Assembly: GCF_002223055.1 (NCBI RefSeq) | Contig: NZ_NKFL01000006.1 | Location: 3,038,001 to 3,102,000 of the forward strand | Source: Burkholderia sp. HI2500 | GTDB taxonomy: Bacteria > Pseudomonadota > Gammaproteobacteria > Burkholderiales > Burkholderiaceae | Reading direction: 5' to 3' | DNA length: 64,000 nt | Shown here: positions 44,403 to 53,078 of the stretch, piece by piece | How positions within the stretch are numbered: position 1 is the first letter of the stretch | Layout of the letters: each line of letters opens with the position of its first letter | Program-made: the position numbers and the translations under genes | The notes under the pieces: model-generated | Databases searched by the model: none | What the model saw: only the letters and a program-made list of their open reading frames with translations | What the model was told of the DNA's origin: nothing

Positions 44403-46670
44403 TCAGAAATCCACTTTCATGCTGACGGCGACCGTGCGACCGGACGACGTATACGCGTCGAGCACCTGCGAATCGGCTGCGATGCCGCGCACGTCCGACC
44501 AGTTCCAGTACTTCCGGTCGAACAGGTTGCGGATGCCGATCGTCGCGCTCACATGCTTGTTGAAGCGGTAGCCGCCGCGCAGGTCGACGACGAACGACGA
44601 CGGCGGCGAGAAGCACGCCTTGTTCGAGCAGTCGGACTTGTCGATGTCCTTGTCGCGTTTCGCGGCCTGGAACAGCAGGTCGGTCTGCACGTACCAGCGC
44701 TCGGTCGGCTCGTAGCGCACGCCGAACACGGCCGAGAACGGGTTGACGGTGTTCAGCGGCTGGCTGGCCGCGCCGTCGTTCTGCGTCGAGCCCTTGGTGA
44801 ACGCCATCGCCGTCTTCAGCGTGATGCCGTTCGGCATCACCCATTCGGCGCGGCCTTCGAGGCCGTGAATGCGCGCGTCGGCGAAGTTCACGTACTGGAA
44901 CACGAACGGGTCGGTGGGCCGGCCGCTGCCGGCGATCGTCGTGCGCGAGATGAAGTTGCGGTAGCGGCCCGTGAACGCGGCGGCGCTGTAGCGCACGACG
45001 CCGTAGCCGGTGCCCGCCTTGCCGCGCAGGCCGGCTTCGAACGTGTCGCTCGTCTCGGGCTTCAGGTTCGGATTGCCGATCGACGTGTAGCCGTACACCG
45101 GGTTCGAGAAGCTGCTGTTCACCTGGTCGGGCGTCGGCGCGCGAAAGCCGTGTGCGTACTGTACGTACGGAATGACCGCGGGCGTGATCTCGTAGAGCAC
45201 GGCGACGCGCGGCGACAGTTCGTTCGCGCTCGTCGATACCGCCTTGCCGGTGAACAGCGGATCGTTGGCGGTCGGGTTCAGCCGGTACGTGTCGAAGCGC
45301 AGGCCCGGCGTGACGAGCAGGCGCCCGTAGCCGATCTGGTCCTGCACGAACGCGCCGAACAGCGTGTAGTCGGTGTCGGGGAACGCCTTGTTCGGGAACG
45401 CCTCGCCGACGCCCGGCACCGTGCCGTCGCGCAGGTTCGTCACGCGCGACACGCTGCCGTCGACGCCGTAAAGCAGCTTGTGCGCGAACGGGCCTGTCGC
45501 GAAGCCGCTTTCGGCGAACGCGGAGCCGCCGAACGTGCGCTCCTTGTACTGGTTGTCGCGCGAACGCGAAGCCGCCCGGCCGCGCGTCTCGAACGCGTAT
45601 TGGTCCTGCTTCGCGTCCTGGTAGTAGAACTGCACGTGCGCGGTCTGGAACCAGCGGAACGCGTCGTCGCGGAAATCGTAGTCGACGCTGAAGCGGTTGC
45701 GTTCGAGCCGGTCGTAGGTCGTGAGGCCGAGCGTGGTCGGCGGGCTGATCGCCGACAGCACGTCGGTGCTCACGCGGCGCTGCACCGTTTCGGCGGTGAA
45801 CCTGATCGTGTCGCGCGTGGTCGGCGTCAGCACGAGCTTGCCGAGCAGCGATTCCGAATAGACGTCCTGCGGGTTCGACGTGGTGCGCAGCGTGCTTGCC
45901 GAGTTGTTGCTGCCGCGCGTGTCGACCTCGTGACCGCGCCGGCCGTCTGCGATGATCATCCCCTGCACGCGATCGTTGCCGCCCGCGGCCGATACGGTCG
46001 CGCCGACGCTGCGGTCGGCCGAGTCGTAGCTCGGCCGGAACGAGAAGTAATAGGGTTTGTTGTAGATCGACAGCAGGTCGCGCGGATCCTTCGTGATGAA
46101 GTTCACCGCGCCGGTCAGGCCGTCGCTGCCGTACAGCGCCGAGGCCGGCCCGCGCAGGATCTCGATGCGCTTGAGCGTGTCGAGATCGGCGTAGTCGCCG
46201 CGCCCCGCTTCGAGCGGGCCGAATGAAAACGCGTTCGGCAGGCGGATGCCGTCTTCCATCAGCAGCACGCGATTGCCTTCGAGGCCGCGGATGTTGATGC
46301 TCGAATCGCCGTCGCGGCCGCCGCCGAGCGCGGCGTTGCCGGGCCGGTACGCGGTGCGGCGCACCGTGACGCCCGGCTCGTAGCGCAGCGCGTCCTTGAT
46401 GTTGGTGGCCTGCTGTTCTTCCAGATCCTCGTCGGTGATTACCGACACGGACGCCGCCGTGCGGCTCGCGGCCGTGGCGGTGCGGTTGGCCGTGACGGTG
46501 ACGGGATCGAGCAGCGCCGCATCGCCGCGCGTGGACGCGGCGACGAGGAGGGCGGCAGGCGGGTTGGCGCCTTGCGGCGTCGAATCGGCGTGAGCCGTGG
46601 CGGCGGACAGGCCGAACGCGCCGAACAGCGCGGCACAGATCGGCCGCCGCGCCAGCGTATAGCAATGCAC
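44403..46670 (-). CDS. hmuR: TonB-dependent haem/haemoglobin receptor
   Basis: A 755-residue outer-membrane receptor. The signal peptide (LARRPICAALFGAFGLSAATAHA) is followed by the TonB-box-like DPVTVTANR, a plug domain (DEDLEEQQATNIKDALRYEPGVTV) and a 22-strand barrel ending in KVDF. The FRAP (FRAPTPDQVNSSF) and NPNL (NPNLKPETSD) motifs mark haem/haemoglobin receptors. The start is taken at GTG 46670, seven bases after GGGAG; the longer frame to 46778 would bury the signal. It heads hmuRSTUV behind a Fur box. Confidence 0.93.
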   Translation of the reverse strand: MHCYTLARRPICAALFGAFGLSAATAHADSTPQGANPPAALLVAASTRGDAALLDPVTVTANRTATAASRTAASVSVITDEDLEEQQATNIKDALRYEPGVTVRRTAYRPGNAALGGGRDGDSSINIRGLEGNRVLLMEDGIRLPNAFSFGPLEAGRGDYADLDTLKRIEILRGPASALYGSDGLTGAVNFITKDPRDLLSIYNKPYYFSFRPSYDSADRSVGATVSAAGGNDRVQGMIIADGRRGHEVDTRGSNNSASTLRTTSNPQDVYSESLLGKLVLTPTTRDTIRFTAETVQRRVSTDVLSAISPPTTLGLTTYDRLERNRFSVDYDFRDDAFRWFQTAHVQFYYQDAKQDQYAFETRGRAASRSRDNQYKERTFGGSAFAESGFATGPFAHKLLYGVDGSVSRVTNLRDGTVPGVGEAFPNKAFPDTDYTLFGAFVQDQIGYGRLLVTPGLRFDTYRLNPTANDPLFTGKAVSTSANELSPRVAVLYEITPAVIPYVQYAHGFRAPTPDQVNSSFSNPVYGYTSIGNPNLKPETSDTFEAGLRGKAGTGYGVVRYSAAAFTGRYRNFISRTTIAGSGRPTDPFVFQYVNFADARIHGLEGRAEWVMPNGITLKTAMAFTKGSTQNDGAASQPLNTVNPFSAVFGVRYEPTERWYVQTDLLFQAAKRDKDIDKSDCSNKACFSPPSSFVVDLRGGYRFNKHVSATIGIRNLFDRKYWNWSDVRGIAADSQVLDAYTSSGRTVAVSMKVDF

Positions 46671-46798
46671 AGGTGGTCTCCCATTGATGATGACAAGCCC
46701 GAAGGCTGGCTGGGTGACGCGTTCACCTGGCTGGCCCGCCCGCGCACGGAAGGCGGCGAGCGGCGAATTGAAAGGCAACTGATAACTTTACCAGTGTA

Positions 46799-46817
46799 AA
46801 TGAGAATTATTATCAAT
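46799..46817 (-). promoter_or_regulatory. Fur box upstream of the haem operon
   Basis: AATGAGAATTATTATCAAT closely matches the 19-bp Fur consensus in either direction and lies about 130 bp before the receptor start. Iron-bound Fur should repress the operon. Confidence 0.88.
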
Positions 46818-46915
46818 ACAAGAACGGAAAGCGGCTCGCGTGGGTGAGCGCTTACCTGCGCGGCTCGGGCGAGCCGCGGCGGGAAATTCGGGAAAAACGC
46901 GGGCGTGAACAGGCC

Positions 46916-47143
46916 CTAGGCCAGCGCTTCGATGCGGATCAGCAGGTTGCGCGCATGCGTGATGAACGCATCGTGCGTCGCGCGATCGCCGTGGCTTTCG
47001 AGGCCGGCCTGCTCGGCGAATGCGATCTGTTCGGTGTAGAGGTCGACGAGCGCTCGGCGTGTGTCAGGGGGAAGCGCGCGGATCATCGACACGATCAGCA
47101 GTTCCTGCGCGCGAAGCGTGCCGGACAGCGTCTGGACGTTCAT
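46916..47143 (-). CDS. Small conserved helical protein
   Basis: A 75-residue, cysteine-free cytosolic protein predicted to be all alpha-helical (TLRAQELLIVSMIRALPPDTRRALVDLYTEQIAFAEQA). ATG 47143 has GGAGG five bases upstream, and codon use matches Burkholderia genes, so I regard it as a real gene. I do not recognise the family; similar small proteins are common in Burkholderia. Confidence 0.6.
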   Translation of the reverse strand: MNVQTLSGTLRAQELLIVSMIRALPPDTRRALVDLYTEQIAFAEQAGLESHGDRATHDAFITHARNLLIRIEALA

Positions 47144-47343
47144 GCTGGCCTCCATCGGACGATGCGGCGGCGAGCCGCTCTTTCCATACTAGGCGGTCGG
47201 CGGTCGCAGCGCAGGCGCGGTGTTGGCGACGAGGAGACGGAATGCGATTCGACGCGGTAATCGACGCTGCCGTTGCGCGGCGCGAAACGCGCCACGCGTG
47301 GCCGGCGCACCGTGAATCGACGCGTGCAGGGAGGCGAACGGAA

Positions 47344-47727
47344 TCAGCCGGCCGCTTTCGCCGCCTGCGCATCGCGCACGACCTGCGCGACGCGTTCGAC
47401 GAACTCGACGTCGACGCTCGACAGTGCTTCGCGCTTGCCGTCGGGCATCTCGACCATCAGGCGATACGTGACGTCCTGCGTGGCCCATGAGAGATAGCCG
47501 ACGACGGCGAGCATCACGCCGACGACGAGCGCGGCGCTCGATCCGGCGATGCCGCCTGCGACGGCGACGGCCGCGCCGATCAGCGAGATCAGCGACGGCA
47601 CGAGGCGGTTCTTCGGAATCTTGACGACGTCGACCTGGCGGATGTCACGGAGTGCGAATACCTGCCCGGCGGCCGACAGGCCGTTGCGCGTGATCATCAC
47701 GCCACGTTCGTTGAATGCGTTTTCCAT
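47344..47727 (-). CDS. DUF6232-like membrane protein
   Basis: A 127-residue protein with two central hydrophobic helices (SLISLIGAAVAVAGGIAGSSAALVVGVMLAVVGYLSWA) between an N-terminal basic part (MITRNGLSAAGQVFALRDIRQVDVVKIPKNR) and an acidic tail. The pattern of a short beta region, a double helix and then a regulatory-looking tail fits DUF6232. Function is unknown. The start is uncertain: 47727 is used, with another ATG ten codons in. Confidence 0.6.
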   Translation of the reverse strand: MENAFNERGVMITRNGLSAAGQVFALRDIRQVDVVKIPKNRLVPSLISLIGAAVAVAGGIAGSSAALVVGVMLAVVGYLSWATQDVTYRLMVEMPDGKREALSSVDVEFVERVAQVVRDAQAAKAAG

Positions 47728-47851
47728 CGTGTGTTGCGTGGACGAAAACGCGCAGCGTAGCAGGTTTCGTTGCGGCATCAAACGAGACCGACTGCCGCAC
47801 GATGGGTGCGGCGCGGGTGAAACCAGGCAAGCGGATGGAGCGGGAAGTCGT

Positions 47852-48112
47852 TCAGAACTGCAGGCGGCCGTCGCCGTAAAGCCGGCCCGGCACGTGCGAG
47901 GCGACGACCTCGGCGATTTCTTCGTCGGTCGATTCGGCCGGCACGATCTGGCGCCGCGCGGGCGCGTCGAGATGCATCGTCCATTCGACGAGGCGATACG
48001 GCCGGCCCCACGGGCGCTGCATTTCGACCGATACGCGGCAGCTCTGGACCGGCATCGAGTGTTGGCACGTCAGAATCGCGTGCAGATGGCTGAAAACGGT
48101 ATCTTCGATCAT
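47852..48112 (-). CDS. Small conserved hypothetical protein
   Basis: An 86-residue protein (LHAILTCQHSMPVQSCRVSV, RPYRLVEWTMHLDAPARRQI, and the end HVPGRLYGDGRLQF). GGAGGCC precedes two adjacent ATGs (48115 and 48112); 48112 has the better spacing. I do not know its function. It lies downstream of the porin and its terminators but is a separate unit. Confidence 0.6.
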   Translation of the reverse strand: MIEDTVFSHLHAILTCQHSMPVQSCRVSVEMQRPWGRPYRLVEWTMHLDAPARRQIVPAESTDEEIAEVVASHVPGRLYGDGRLQF

Positions 48113-48171
48113 CATGGCCTCCGATCCTGTCTTGTCTTGCGGGCAATCGATGGCGGCGCCGTCGGCGGTTC

Positions 48172-48200
48172 AAAAAAAAAGCCGCCGATGTTCAGGCGGC
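48172..48200 (-). terminator. Second terminator beyond the porin gene
   Basis: Read on the reverse strand, GCCGCC-TGAACATC-GGCGGC is followed by nine T residues. It cannot serve the porin mRNA if the upstream terminator (48260-48288) works, so it probably ends a separate short RNA. Confidence 0.75.
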
Positions 48201-48255
48201 CAACAGGGGGGGTGAGAGCATCCTCTCAGCCCAGAATTAAGCGAAACTTAAAAGC
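48172..48255 (-). ncRNA. Candidate small RNA between the two terminators
   Basis: The stretch between the porin terminator and the second terminator has a perfect hairpin (TGAGAG-GATG-CTCTCA on the reverse strand, about 48212-48227), a run of C residues and an intrinsic terminator, and no coding frame. It could be an independent small RNA or one processed from the porin 3' end. No promoter was identified. Confidence 0.35.
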
Positions 48256-48259
48256 CCAT

Positions 48260-48288
48260 AAAAAAGCGCCCCGCGTGGAGCGGGGCGC
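48260..48288 (-). terminator. Rho-independent terminator of the porin gene
   Basis: GCGCCCCGC-TCCAC-GCGGGGCGC followed by TTTTTT on the reverse strand, 37 bp after the porin stop. Confidence 0.9.
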
Positions 48289-48324
48289 TTCTTGCCGTCG
48301 TGATCCGCGTGTTAAGCGGATGCT

Positions 48325-49482
48325 TTAGAACTTGTGACGGATACCGATACGTGCGGCGATCTGGTTCTTCGAACCCGTGCCCGACGTATTGAAGTAGCTC
48401 GTGCTCGAGCCGATCTGCGCTTGCACGCCCTTGCCCGATGCCTGCTGGTACACGACCAGGCCGTACACGTCCGTACGCTTGCTGAGTGCGTAGTCGGCGA
48501 TACCGTTGACCTGGTTCCAGTGCCACGAGTTGCCGCTTTGCGTGGCGTTCGTGTACGTGTAGCCGAGGCCGCCCGACAGAGCCGGCGTGAAGGCGTACTT
48601 CGCACCTGCTTCATACGCGTTGTAGAACGTGCCGCCCGCGCCCGACACGGTCGAGAACTGCGTACGCGTCCACAGCAGCCATGCCGTTGCCGGGCCCCAG
48701 ACGTAGCGGCCACCGACGCCGTACGTGCGCAGGTCGCGGACGTTGCCCGTTGCGATATTCGCGATCGTCGTCGAGAAAGCCGGCGTCGACTGGCTCGGGA
48801 AGCGGATGTCCGTGTACGCTGCGCCCAGCGAGAACGGGCCGTTCGCGTAGTTCAGGCCGAAGCTGTATGCGCGCGACGAGCCTGCCGTCGTCGTCGTGCC
48901 CGTCGTCGTCGCCGGTGCGCCTGCGAAGTCCGTCGAGTTCGAGAAGCCGTACAACGCGCCGAACGTGAAGCCCGAGTAGTTCGCGCTCTGGAACTTCACG
49001 GCGTTGTTGATGCGGCTCGACGTGAGCTGGTCGAGGTCGTTCACGTGGTACGCGTAGTTACCCGCGACCGTGTTGCCGCCCGTCGAGTAGTTCGAGCCGA
49101 GGATGTCGGTCGAGAACGAGTACTGGCGGCCGAACGTGACCGTGCCGTATTGCGACTGGCTCAGGCCGACGTAAGCCTGGCGGCCGAAGATCGCGCCACC
49201 CTGGCCGATCGTGCCGTTACCGCTGTTGAAGCCGTTTTCGAGCACGAAGATCGCCTTCAGGCCGCCACCGAGGTCTTCGGTGCCGCGCAGGCCCCAACGG
49301 CTGCCCTGGGCAACGCCGTCGTCGTACTTGAACAGCTTGCCCGTACCGCCGTTGGCGGTCTTGCTGTGGTTCACGTAGCTGATACCGGCATCGATGACGC
49401 CGTAAAGGGTCACGCTGCTTTGTGCGTGCGCCGTGCCGGCCGTTGCTGCCAGAGCGGCGATGGTCAACAGTTTCTTGTTCAA
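48325..49482 (-). CDS. OmpC-like trimeric porin
   Basis: A 385-residue Gram-negative porin with signal peptide (KKLLTIAALAATAGTAHA), a 16-strand barrel of alternating residues, VTLYGVIDAGISYVNHS as strand 1, the pore-loop region and a terminal Phe (ARIGIRHKF) needed for BamA recognition. It forms diffusion pores in the outer membrane. The start codon is TTG at 49482, six bases after GGAG; no ATG is in frame before the signal. It has its own terminator. A perfect 21-bp palindrome lies upstream at 49587-49607. Confidence 0.93.
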   Translation of the reverse strand: MNKKLLTIAALAATAGTAHAQSSVTLYGVIDAGISYVNHSKTANGGTGKLFKYDDGVAQGSRWGLRGTEDLGGGLKAIFVLENGFNSGNGTIGQGGAIFGRQAYVGLSQSQYGTVTFGRQYSFSTDILGSNYSTGGNTVAGNYAYHVNDLDQLTSSRINNAVKFQSANYSGFTFGALYGFSNSTDFAGAPATTTGTTTTAGSSRAYSFGLNYANGPFSLGAAYTDIRFPSQSTPAFSTTIANIATGNVRDLRTYGVGGRYVWGPATAWLLWTRTQFSTVSGAGGTFYNAYEAGAKYAFTPALSGGLGYTYTNATQSGNSWHWNQVNGIADYALSKRTDVYGLVVYQQASGKGVQAQIGSSTSYFNTSGTGSKNQIAARIGIRHKF

Positions 49483-49789
49483 AGGGTTCTCCGAGCGAAT
49501 AAATGGCGTGTCCAGTTGCGGTTCCGGCGCTCTCTATGGGCGCTTTCACGTACCGGCGGCAACTTTATCGAGGGGCCACGTAATGAATATGACAGCGACT
49601 GTCATATGAAGAATCTGTGGCGTCGATGCGACACCGAATTCTGCCCGGTTGTATAGCCGGTGGTTATACCGATTCAGACTGAGATTCGACCGGAATCAGG
49701 AATATGCACATGAAATAAGCTTGGTTGGCGGCGTTCCGGCCCCATGCCACGATCCGTGTTCCAACAAACGACACGGGACAGAGGACACC
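49483..49789. other. Divergent promoter region of the porin and the MetQ-like gene
   Basis: A 307-bp AT-richer segment between the porin (reverse) and the MetQ-like gene (forward). It contains the 21-bp palindrome and a second imperfect dyad, GTATA-N9-TATAC (49651-49669), the only two clear symmetry elements here. Confidence 0.6.
49587..49607. promoter_or_regulatory. Perfect palindrome upstream of the porin
   Basis: ATATGACAG and CTGTCATAT are perfect 9-bp arms around CGA, 105 bp before the porin start. It suits a dimeric regulator binding near the porin promoter. Confidence 0.6.
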
Positions 49790-50596
49790 ATGCGACGTTC
49801 ATTCCTGACCGGCCTCGGCGCACTCGCCGCCGCGCTGGCATTCGCGGCGCCCGGCGCGCACGCCGACCCGCAAACGCTGAAAATCGGCACGATGAGCGGC
49901 CCCGACGCACAGATCTGGACCGAGGTGACGAAGGTCGCCGCGCGCGAAGGTCTCGCGATCAAGGTCATCGAATTCAACGACTACGTGCAGCCGAACGCGG
50001 CGCTCGATTCCGGCGATCTGGACGCGAACGGCTTCCAGCACCAGCCGTTCCTCGACAGCCAGATCAAGCAGCGCGGCTACAAGATCGTCAACGTCGGGCT
50101 CACGTACACGGCGCCGATGGGTTTCTACTCGAAGAAACTCAAGTCGCTGAAGGACTTGCCGGTAGGCGCGAAGGTCGGGATCCAGAACGATCCGTCGAAC
50201 GGCAACCGCGCGCTGCTGCTGCTGCAGAAGTACGGCGTGATCAAGCTGAAGCCGGGCGTCGGCGCGAACGGCGTGAATGCCACGCCGCTCGACATCGCCG
50301 AGAACCCGAAGAAGATCAAGATCGTCGAGCTTGATTCCGCGCAACTGCCGCGCGCGCTGCCCGACGTCGATGCCGCGTCGATCAACACCGACTACGCGGT
50401 GAAGGCCGGGCTCACGCCGGTGAAGGATGCGATCGCGATCGAGGATCTGCGCGGCCCGTACGCGAACCTGATCGCGGTGCGCGCGCAGGACAAGGACAAG
50501 CCGTGGGTGAAGAAGCTCGTCGCGGCCTATGAATCGGACGACGTGCGCAAGTTCATCGACCAGAAGTTCGGCGGCGCGATCATCCCGGCGTTCTGA
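49790..50596 (+). CDS. MetQ/NlpA-family substrate-binding protein
   Basis: A 268-residue periplasmic binding protein of the NlpA type (methionine or related). The signal peptide ends AGAHADP with no lipobox Cys, unlike typical MetQ lipoproteins. Family segments: TLKIGTMSGPDAQIW, EFNDYVQPNAALDSGDLDANGFQHQPFL, PVGAKVGIQNDPSNGNRALLLLQKYG. ATG 49790 follows AGAGGACACC. No MetN ATPase or MetI permease is nearby, so it is an orphan or works with a remote transporter. Confidence 0.85.
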   Translation: MRRSFLTGLGALAAALAFAAPGAHADPQTLKIGTMSGPDAQIWTEVTKVAAREGLAIKVIEFNDYVQPNAALDSGDLDANGFQHQPFLDSQIKQRGYKIVNVGLTYTAPMGFYSKKLKSLKDLPVGAKVGIQNDPSNGNRALLLLQKYGVIKLKPGVGANGVNATPLDIAENPKKIKIVELDSAQLPRALPDVDAASINTDYAVKAGLTPVKDAIAIEDLRGPYANLIAVRAQDKDKPWVKKLVAAYESDDVRKFIDQKFGGAIIPAF

Positions 50597-50641
50597 ACGT
50601 TTTCACCTACCGGATGGCCGGATATCGACGATCCGGAAAGC

Positions 50642-50667
50642 AAATCGCCCGCGCAAGCGGGCGATTT
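50642..50667. terminator. Hairpin after the MetQ-like gene
   Basis: AAATCGCCCGC-GCAA-GCGGGCGATTT is a perfect 11-bp stem with A-rich and T-rich flanks, 45 bp after the MetQ-like stop and before the converging hydrolase gene; likely bidirectional. Confidence 0.75.
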
Positions 50668-50728
50668 CGTTGGTGCGGGCGGGTATCGCGATACGCGCGC
50701 GCCATGCTCCGGCGCGCAAGCCGGCCGC

Positions 50729-51844
50729 TCAGGCCGACAGCAGCGAACCCGTGCGGATCGCGGTCGCGCCGGCAATCCGCGCGACTTCCATGCCGGCCGT
50801 CGCGAAGCGCACGATCTGGCGCGCGTACAGCACGCCCGACACGCTGCTCTTCAGCGTGACGACGCGATCGGTCAGCGGATCGACGATGTCGGCCACGGCC
50901 TGCCCGGCCTCGATCATCACGCCGACCGGCGTGCGGAACACGATCACGCCCGACACCGGCGCGACGAGCGGATCGGTGCCCGCGAGCGGCGTGGCCGGAT
51001 GCGCGAGCGGCGGCAGCGGCGCCGGCGTGCCGTCGACGACCCCACGCTCGGTCAGGTATTCGACGATCGCCTGTGCGTCCTTTTCGGCGAACTCGTACGA
51101 CACGTCGCGCTCGCTGCGCAGCTCGATCGTGACGGAAATCGCACCGTTCGGGATCGGGAAGCGGTCGCCGAAGCGGTTGCGCAGGTCCGACCAGCAGAAG
51201 CTGTGAATCTCGTCGAACGGGTTACCGACCGAATTCAGCGCGAGCAGCGACGCCTGCGCGTCGAGGTAGCGCGACAGCGGCTCGACGTCCGGCCACAGAT
51301 CGGGATTCGTGTAGAGGTGCATCACCGCATCGCTGTCGCAGTGCAGGTCGAGCACGATATCGGCGTCGAACGACAGCTTCTGCAGCGCGAGGCGCTGCGA
51401 GTCGAGCTCGGTGCGCGGCTTCTGCTCGTCGAGCGCTTCGCGCATCGCGGCGCGCACGGCGACGAGGTTGTGCTGCGCGTCGTGAGTCAGGCGGTGTTCG
51501 ACGCGCGGCAGCACGAGCGCCGCGAGATCGTAGAAATTGCGGTTGAAGTTCTGCATCGAGCCGAGCTCGAAGCGGCCGAGGTGATCGCCGAACACGTGTT
51601 GCGACAGGCCGATCGGGTTCGGCACCGGCACGATGACGACTTCGCCGCGCAGCTTGCCGGCCGTCTCGAGCGCGGCGATCTTGCGGCGCAGCAGGGTGGC
51701 GACCAGCATGCCGGGCAGTTCGTCCGCGTGCAGCGACGACTGGATATAGACCTTCTTGCCGCCGCGCGGGCCGTAGTGAAAGCTCGTGATCTGGCGTTCG
51801 GTACCGACGGCGGGGGAAATCAGCGGATGGGTCTGCGTTTGCAT
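50729..51844 (-). CDS. Succinylglutamate desuccinylase/aspartoacylase-family hydrolase
   Basis: A 371-residue M14-like zinc hydrolase. Zinc residues lie in SSLHADELPG (His, Glu) and IVLDLHCDS (His). The family cleaves N-acyl amino acids such as N-acetylaspartate or succinylglutamate. The last 80 residues (VAPVSGVIVFRTPVGVMIEAGQAVADI) form a beta-rich lipoyl/biotinyl-like domain without the modified Lys motif, as in AstE-like DoeB-type enzymes. ATG 51844 lies just after the reading frame's strongest family match. It sits beside a binding protein for basic amino acids, hinting at an amino acid derivative as substrate. Confidence 0.82.
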   Translation of the reverse strand: MQTQTHPLISPAVGTERQITSFHYGPRGGKKVYIQSSLHADELPGMLVATLLRRKIAALETAGKLRGEVVIVPVPNPIGLSQHVFGDHLGRFELGSMQNFNRNFYDLAALVLPRVEHRLTHDAQHNLVAVRAAMREALDEQKPRTELDSQRLALQKLSFDADIVLDLHCDSDAVMHLYTNPDLWPDVEPLSRYLDAQASLLALNSVGNPFDEIHSFCWSDLRNRFGDRFPIPNGAISVTIELRSERDVSYEFAEKDAQAIVEYLTERGVVDGTPAPLPPLAHPATPLAGTDPLVAPVSGVIVFRTPVGVMIEAGQAVADIVDPLTDRVVTLKSSVSGVLYARQIVRFATAGMEVARIAGATAIRTGSLLSA

Positions 51845-52006
51845 GATGGGGGAGTGCGGCGCAGCCGCGAATGATCCGGTGTGCGTGGAAGATCGATTGT
51901 ACGTTGCCTTCCTCGCCGCCATCAAACCGGCGCCAGAACACGCCGTTTCTCGTTGAGAATCATCAGGTTGGGGCGGAAAAAATAACGCTGCCGGCACGGC
52001 CCGCGC

Positions 52007-52034
52007 AAAAAAACGGGCTCCTTGCGGAGCCCGT
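52007..52034 (-). terminator. Terminator of the amino-acid binding protein gene
   Basis: ACGGGCTCC-GCAA-GGAGCCCGT on the reverse strand followed by seven T residues, 36 bp after the stop codon. Confidence 0.92.
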
Positions 52035-52069
52035 TCGTGCCGAGGCGAAGCGTGCGCTTGCCGGGCGGA

Positions 52070-52852
52070 TTACTTGCCGTAGACGTCGAAATCGAAGTAC
52101 TTCTTCGCGATCTTGTCGTACGTGCCGTCCTTGCGCATGCCGGCGATCGCGCCGTCGATCTTCGCCTTCAGGTCGGTGTCTTCCTTGCGCAGGCCGATGC
52201 CGGCGCCGTTGCCGAGCGTCTTCGGATCGTCGATGTCCTTGCCGGCGAAATCGAAGTTCGCGCCGCGCGGCGTCTTCAGGAAGCCGATTTCAGCCTGCAC
52301 CGCGTCCTGCAGCGCGCCGTCCAGACGGCCCGAGATCAGGTCGGCGTAGACCTGGTCCTGGTTCTGGTAAGGCACGACGTTCACGCCCTTCGAGGCCCAG
52401 TACGTCTTCGCATAGGTTTCCTGGATCGTGCCCTGCTCGACGCCGACCGACTTGCCCTTCAGCGATTCGGCCGTCGGCATCAGGCCGGTGCCCTTCTTCG
52501 TGACGAGGCGCGTCGGCGTGTTGAACAGCTTCGCCGAGAAGGCGATCTGTTCCTGACGCGCCGGCGTCATCGACATCGACGACAGCACGCCGTCGAACTT
52601 GCGGGCCTTCAGCGCCGGAATCATCCCGTCGAAGTCGTTTTCGATCCACACGCACTTCGCGTTCATGCGGCGGCAGATTTCGTTGCCGAGGTCGACGTCG
52701 AAACCCACAACCTTGCCGTCAGCGCCTTTCGATTCGAAAGGCGGGTAGCTTGCGTCGACGCCGAACCGCACGGTCGTCCAGTCCTTCGCATACGCGGTGC
52801 CTGCCGATACGGCGAGCAGGGCTACGGTCACAGCCGCAAGAATCTTTTTCAC
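52070..52852 (-). CDS. Polar amino-acid ABC transporter substrate-binding protein (ArgT/HisJ-like)
   Basis: A 260-residue periplasmic binding protein. Signal peptide (LAAVTVALLAVSAGTAYA), then the cluster F signature TVRFGVDASYPPFESKGADGKVVGFDVDLGNEIC and DFDGMIPALKARKFDGVLSSMSMTPARQEQIAFS, typical of lysine/arginine/ornithine or histidine binding proteins. The start is GTG 52852, seven bases after GAGGAG. No permease or ATPase gene is adjacent, so it uses a transporter encoded elsewhere. Confidence 0.92.
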   Translation of the reverse strand: MKKILAAVTVALLAVSAGTAYAKDWTTVRFGVDASYPPFESKGADGKVVGFDVDLGNEICRRMNAKCVWIENDFDGMIPALKARKFDGVLSSMSMTPARQEQIAFSAKLFNTPTRLVTKKGTGLMPTAESLKGKSVGVEQGTIQETYAKTYWASKGVNVVPYQNQDQVYADLISGRLDGALQDAVQAEIGFLKTPRGANFDFAGKDIDDPKTLGNGAGIGLRKEDTDLKAKIDGAIAGMRKDGTYDKIAKKYFDFDVYGK

Positions 52853-53078
52853 TCGGTGACTCCTCGTTTTGTTCGATGGGTGCGCGGTTGTGCCGCGCCG
52901 TAAGCCTTCGGCCCGGCGCGGCTTCGCGACAGGCTGTCCGTTTCGCCCACCCGATGCGGGCGCGCGACGTGCGGAAGATTATCAAGACAAAATACCGGCA
53001 GGGCGCCTAGGACAAGCCCCGATACCGGGCCCGGCGGCGGCGCATGAGGGGCGCCGCCGTTTCAGACACAGGAACGAT

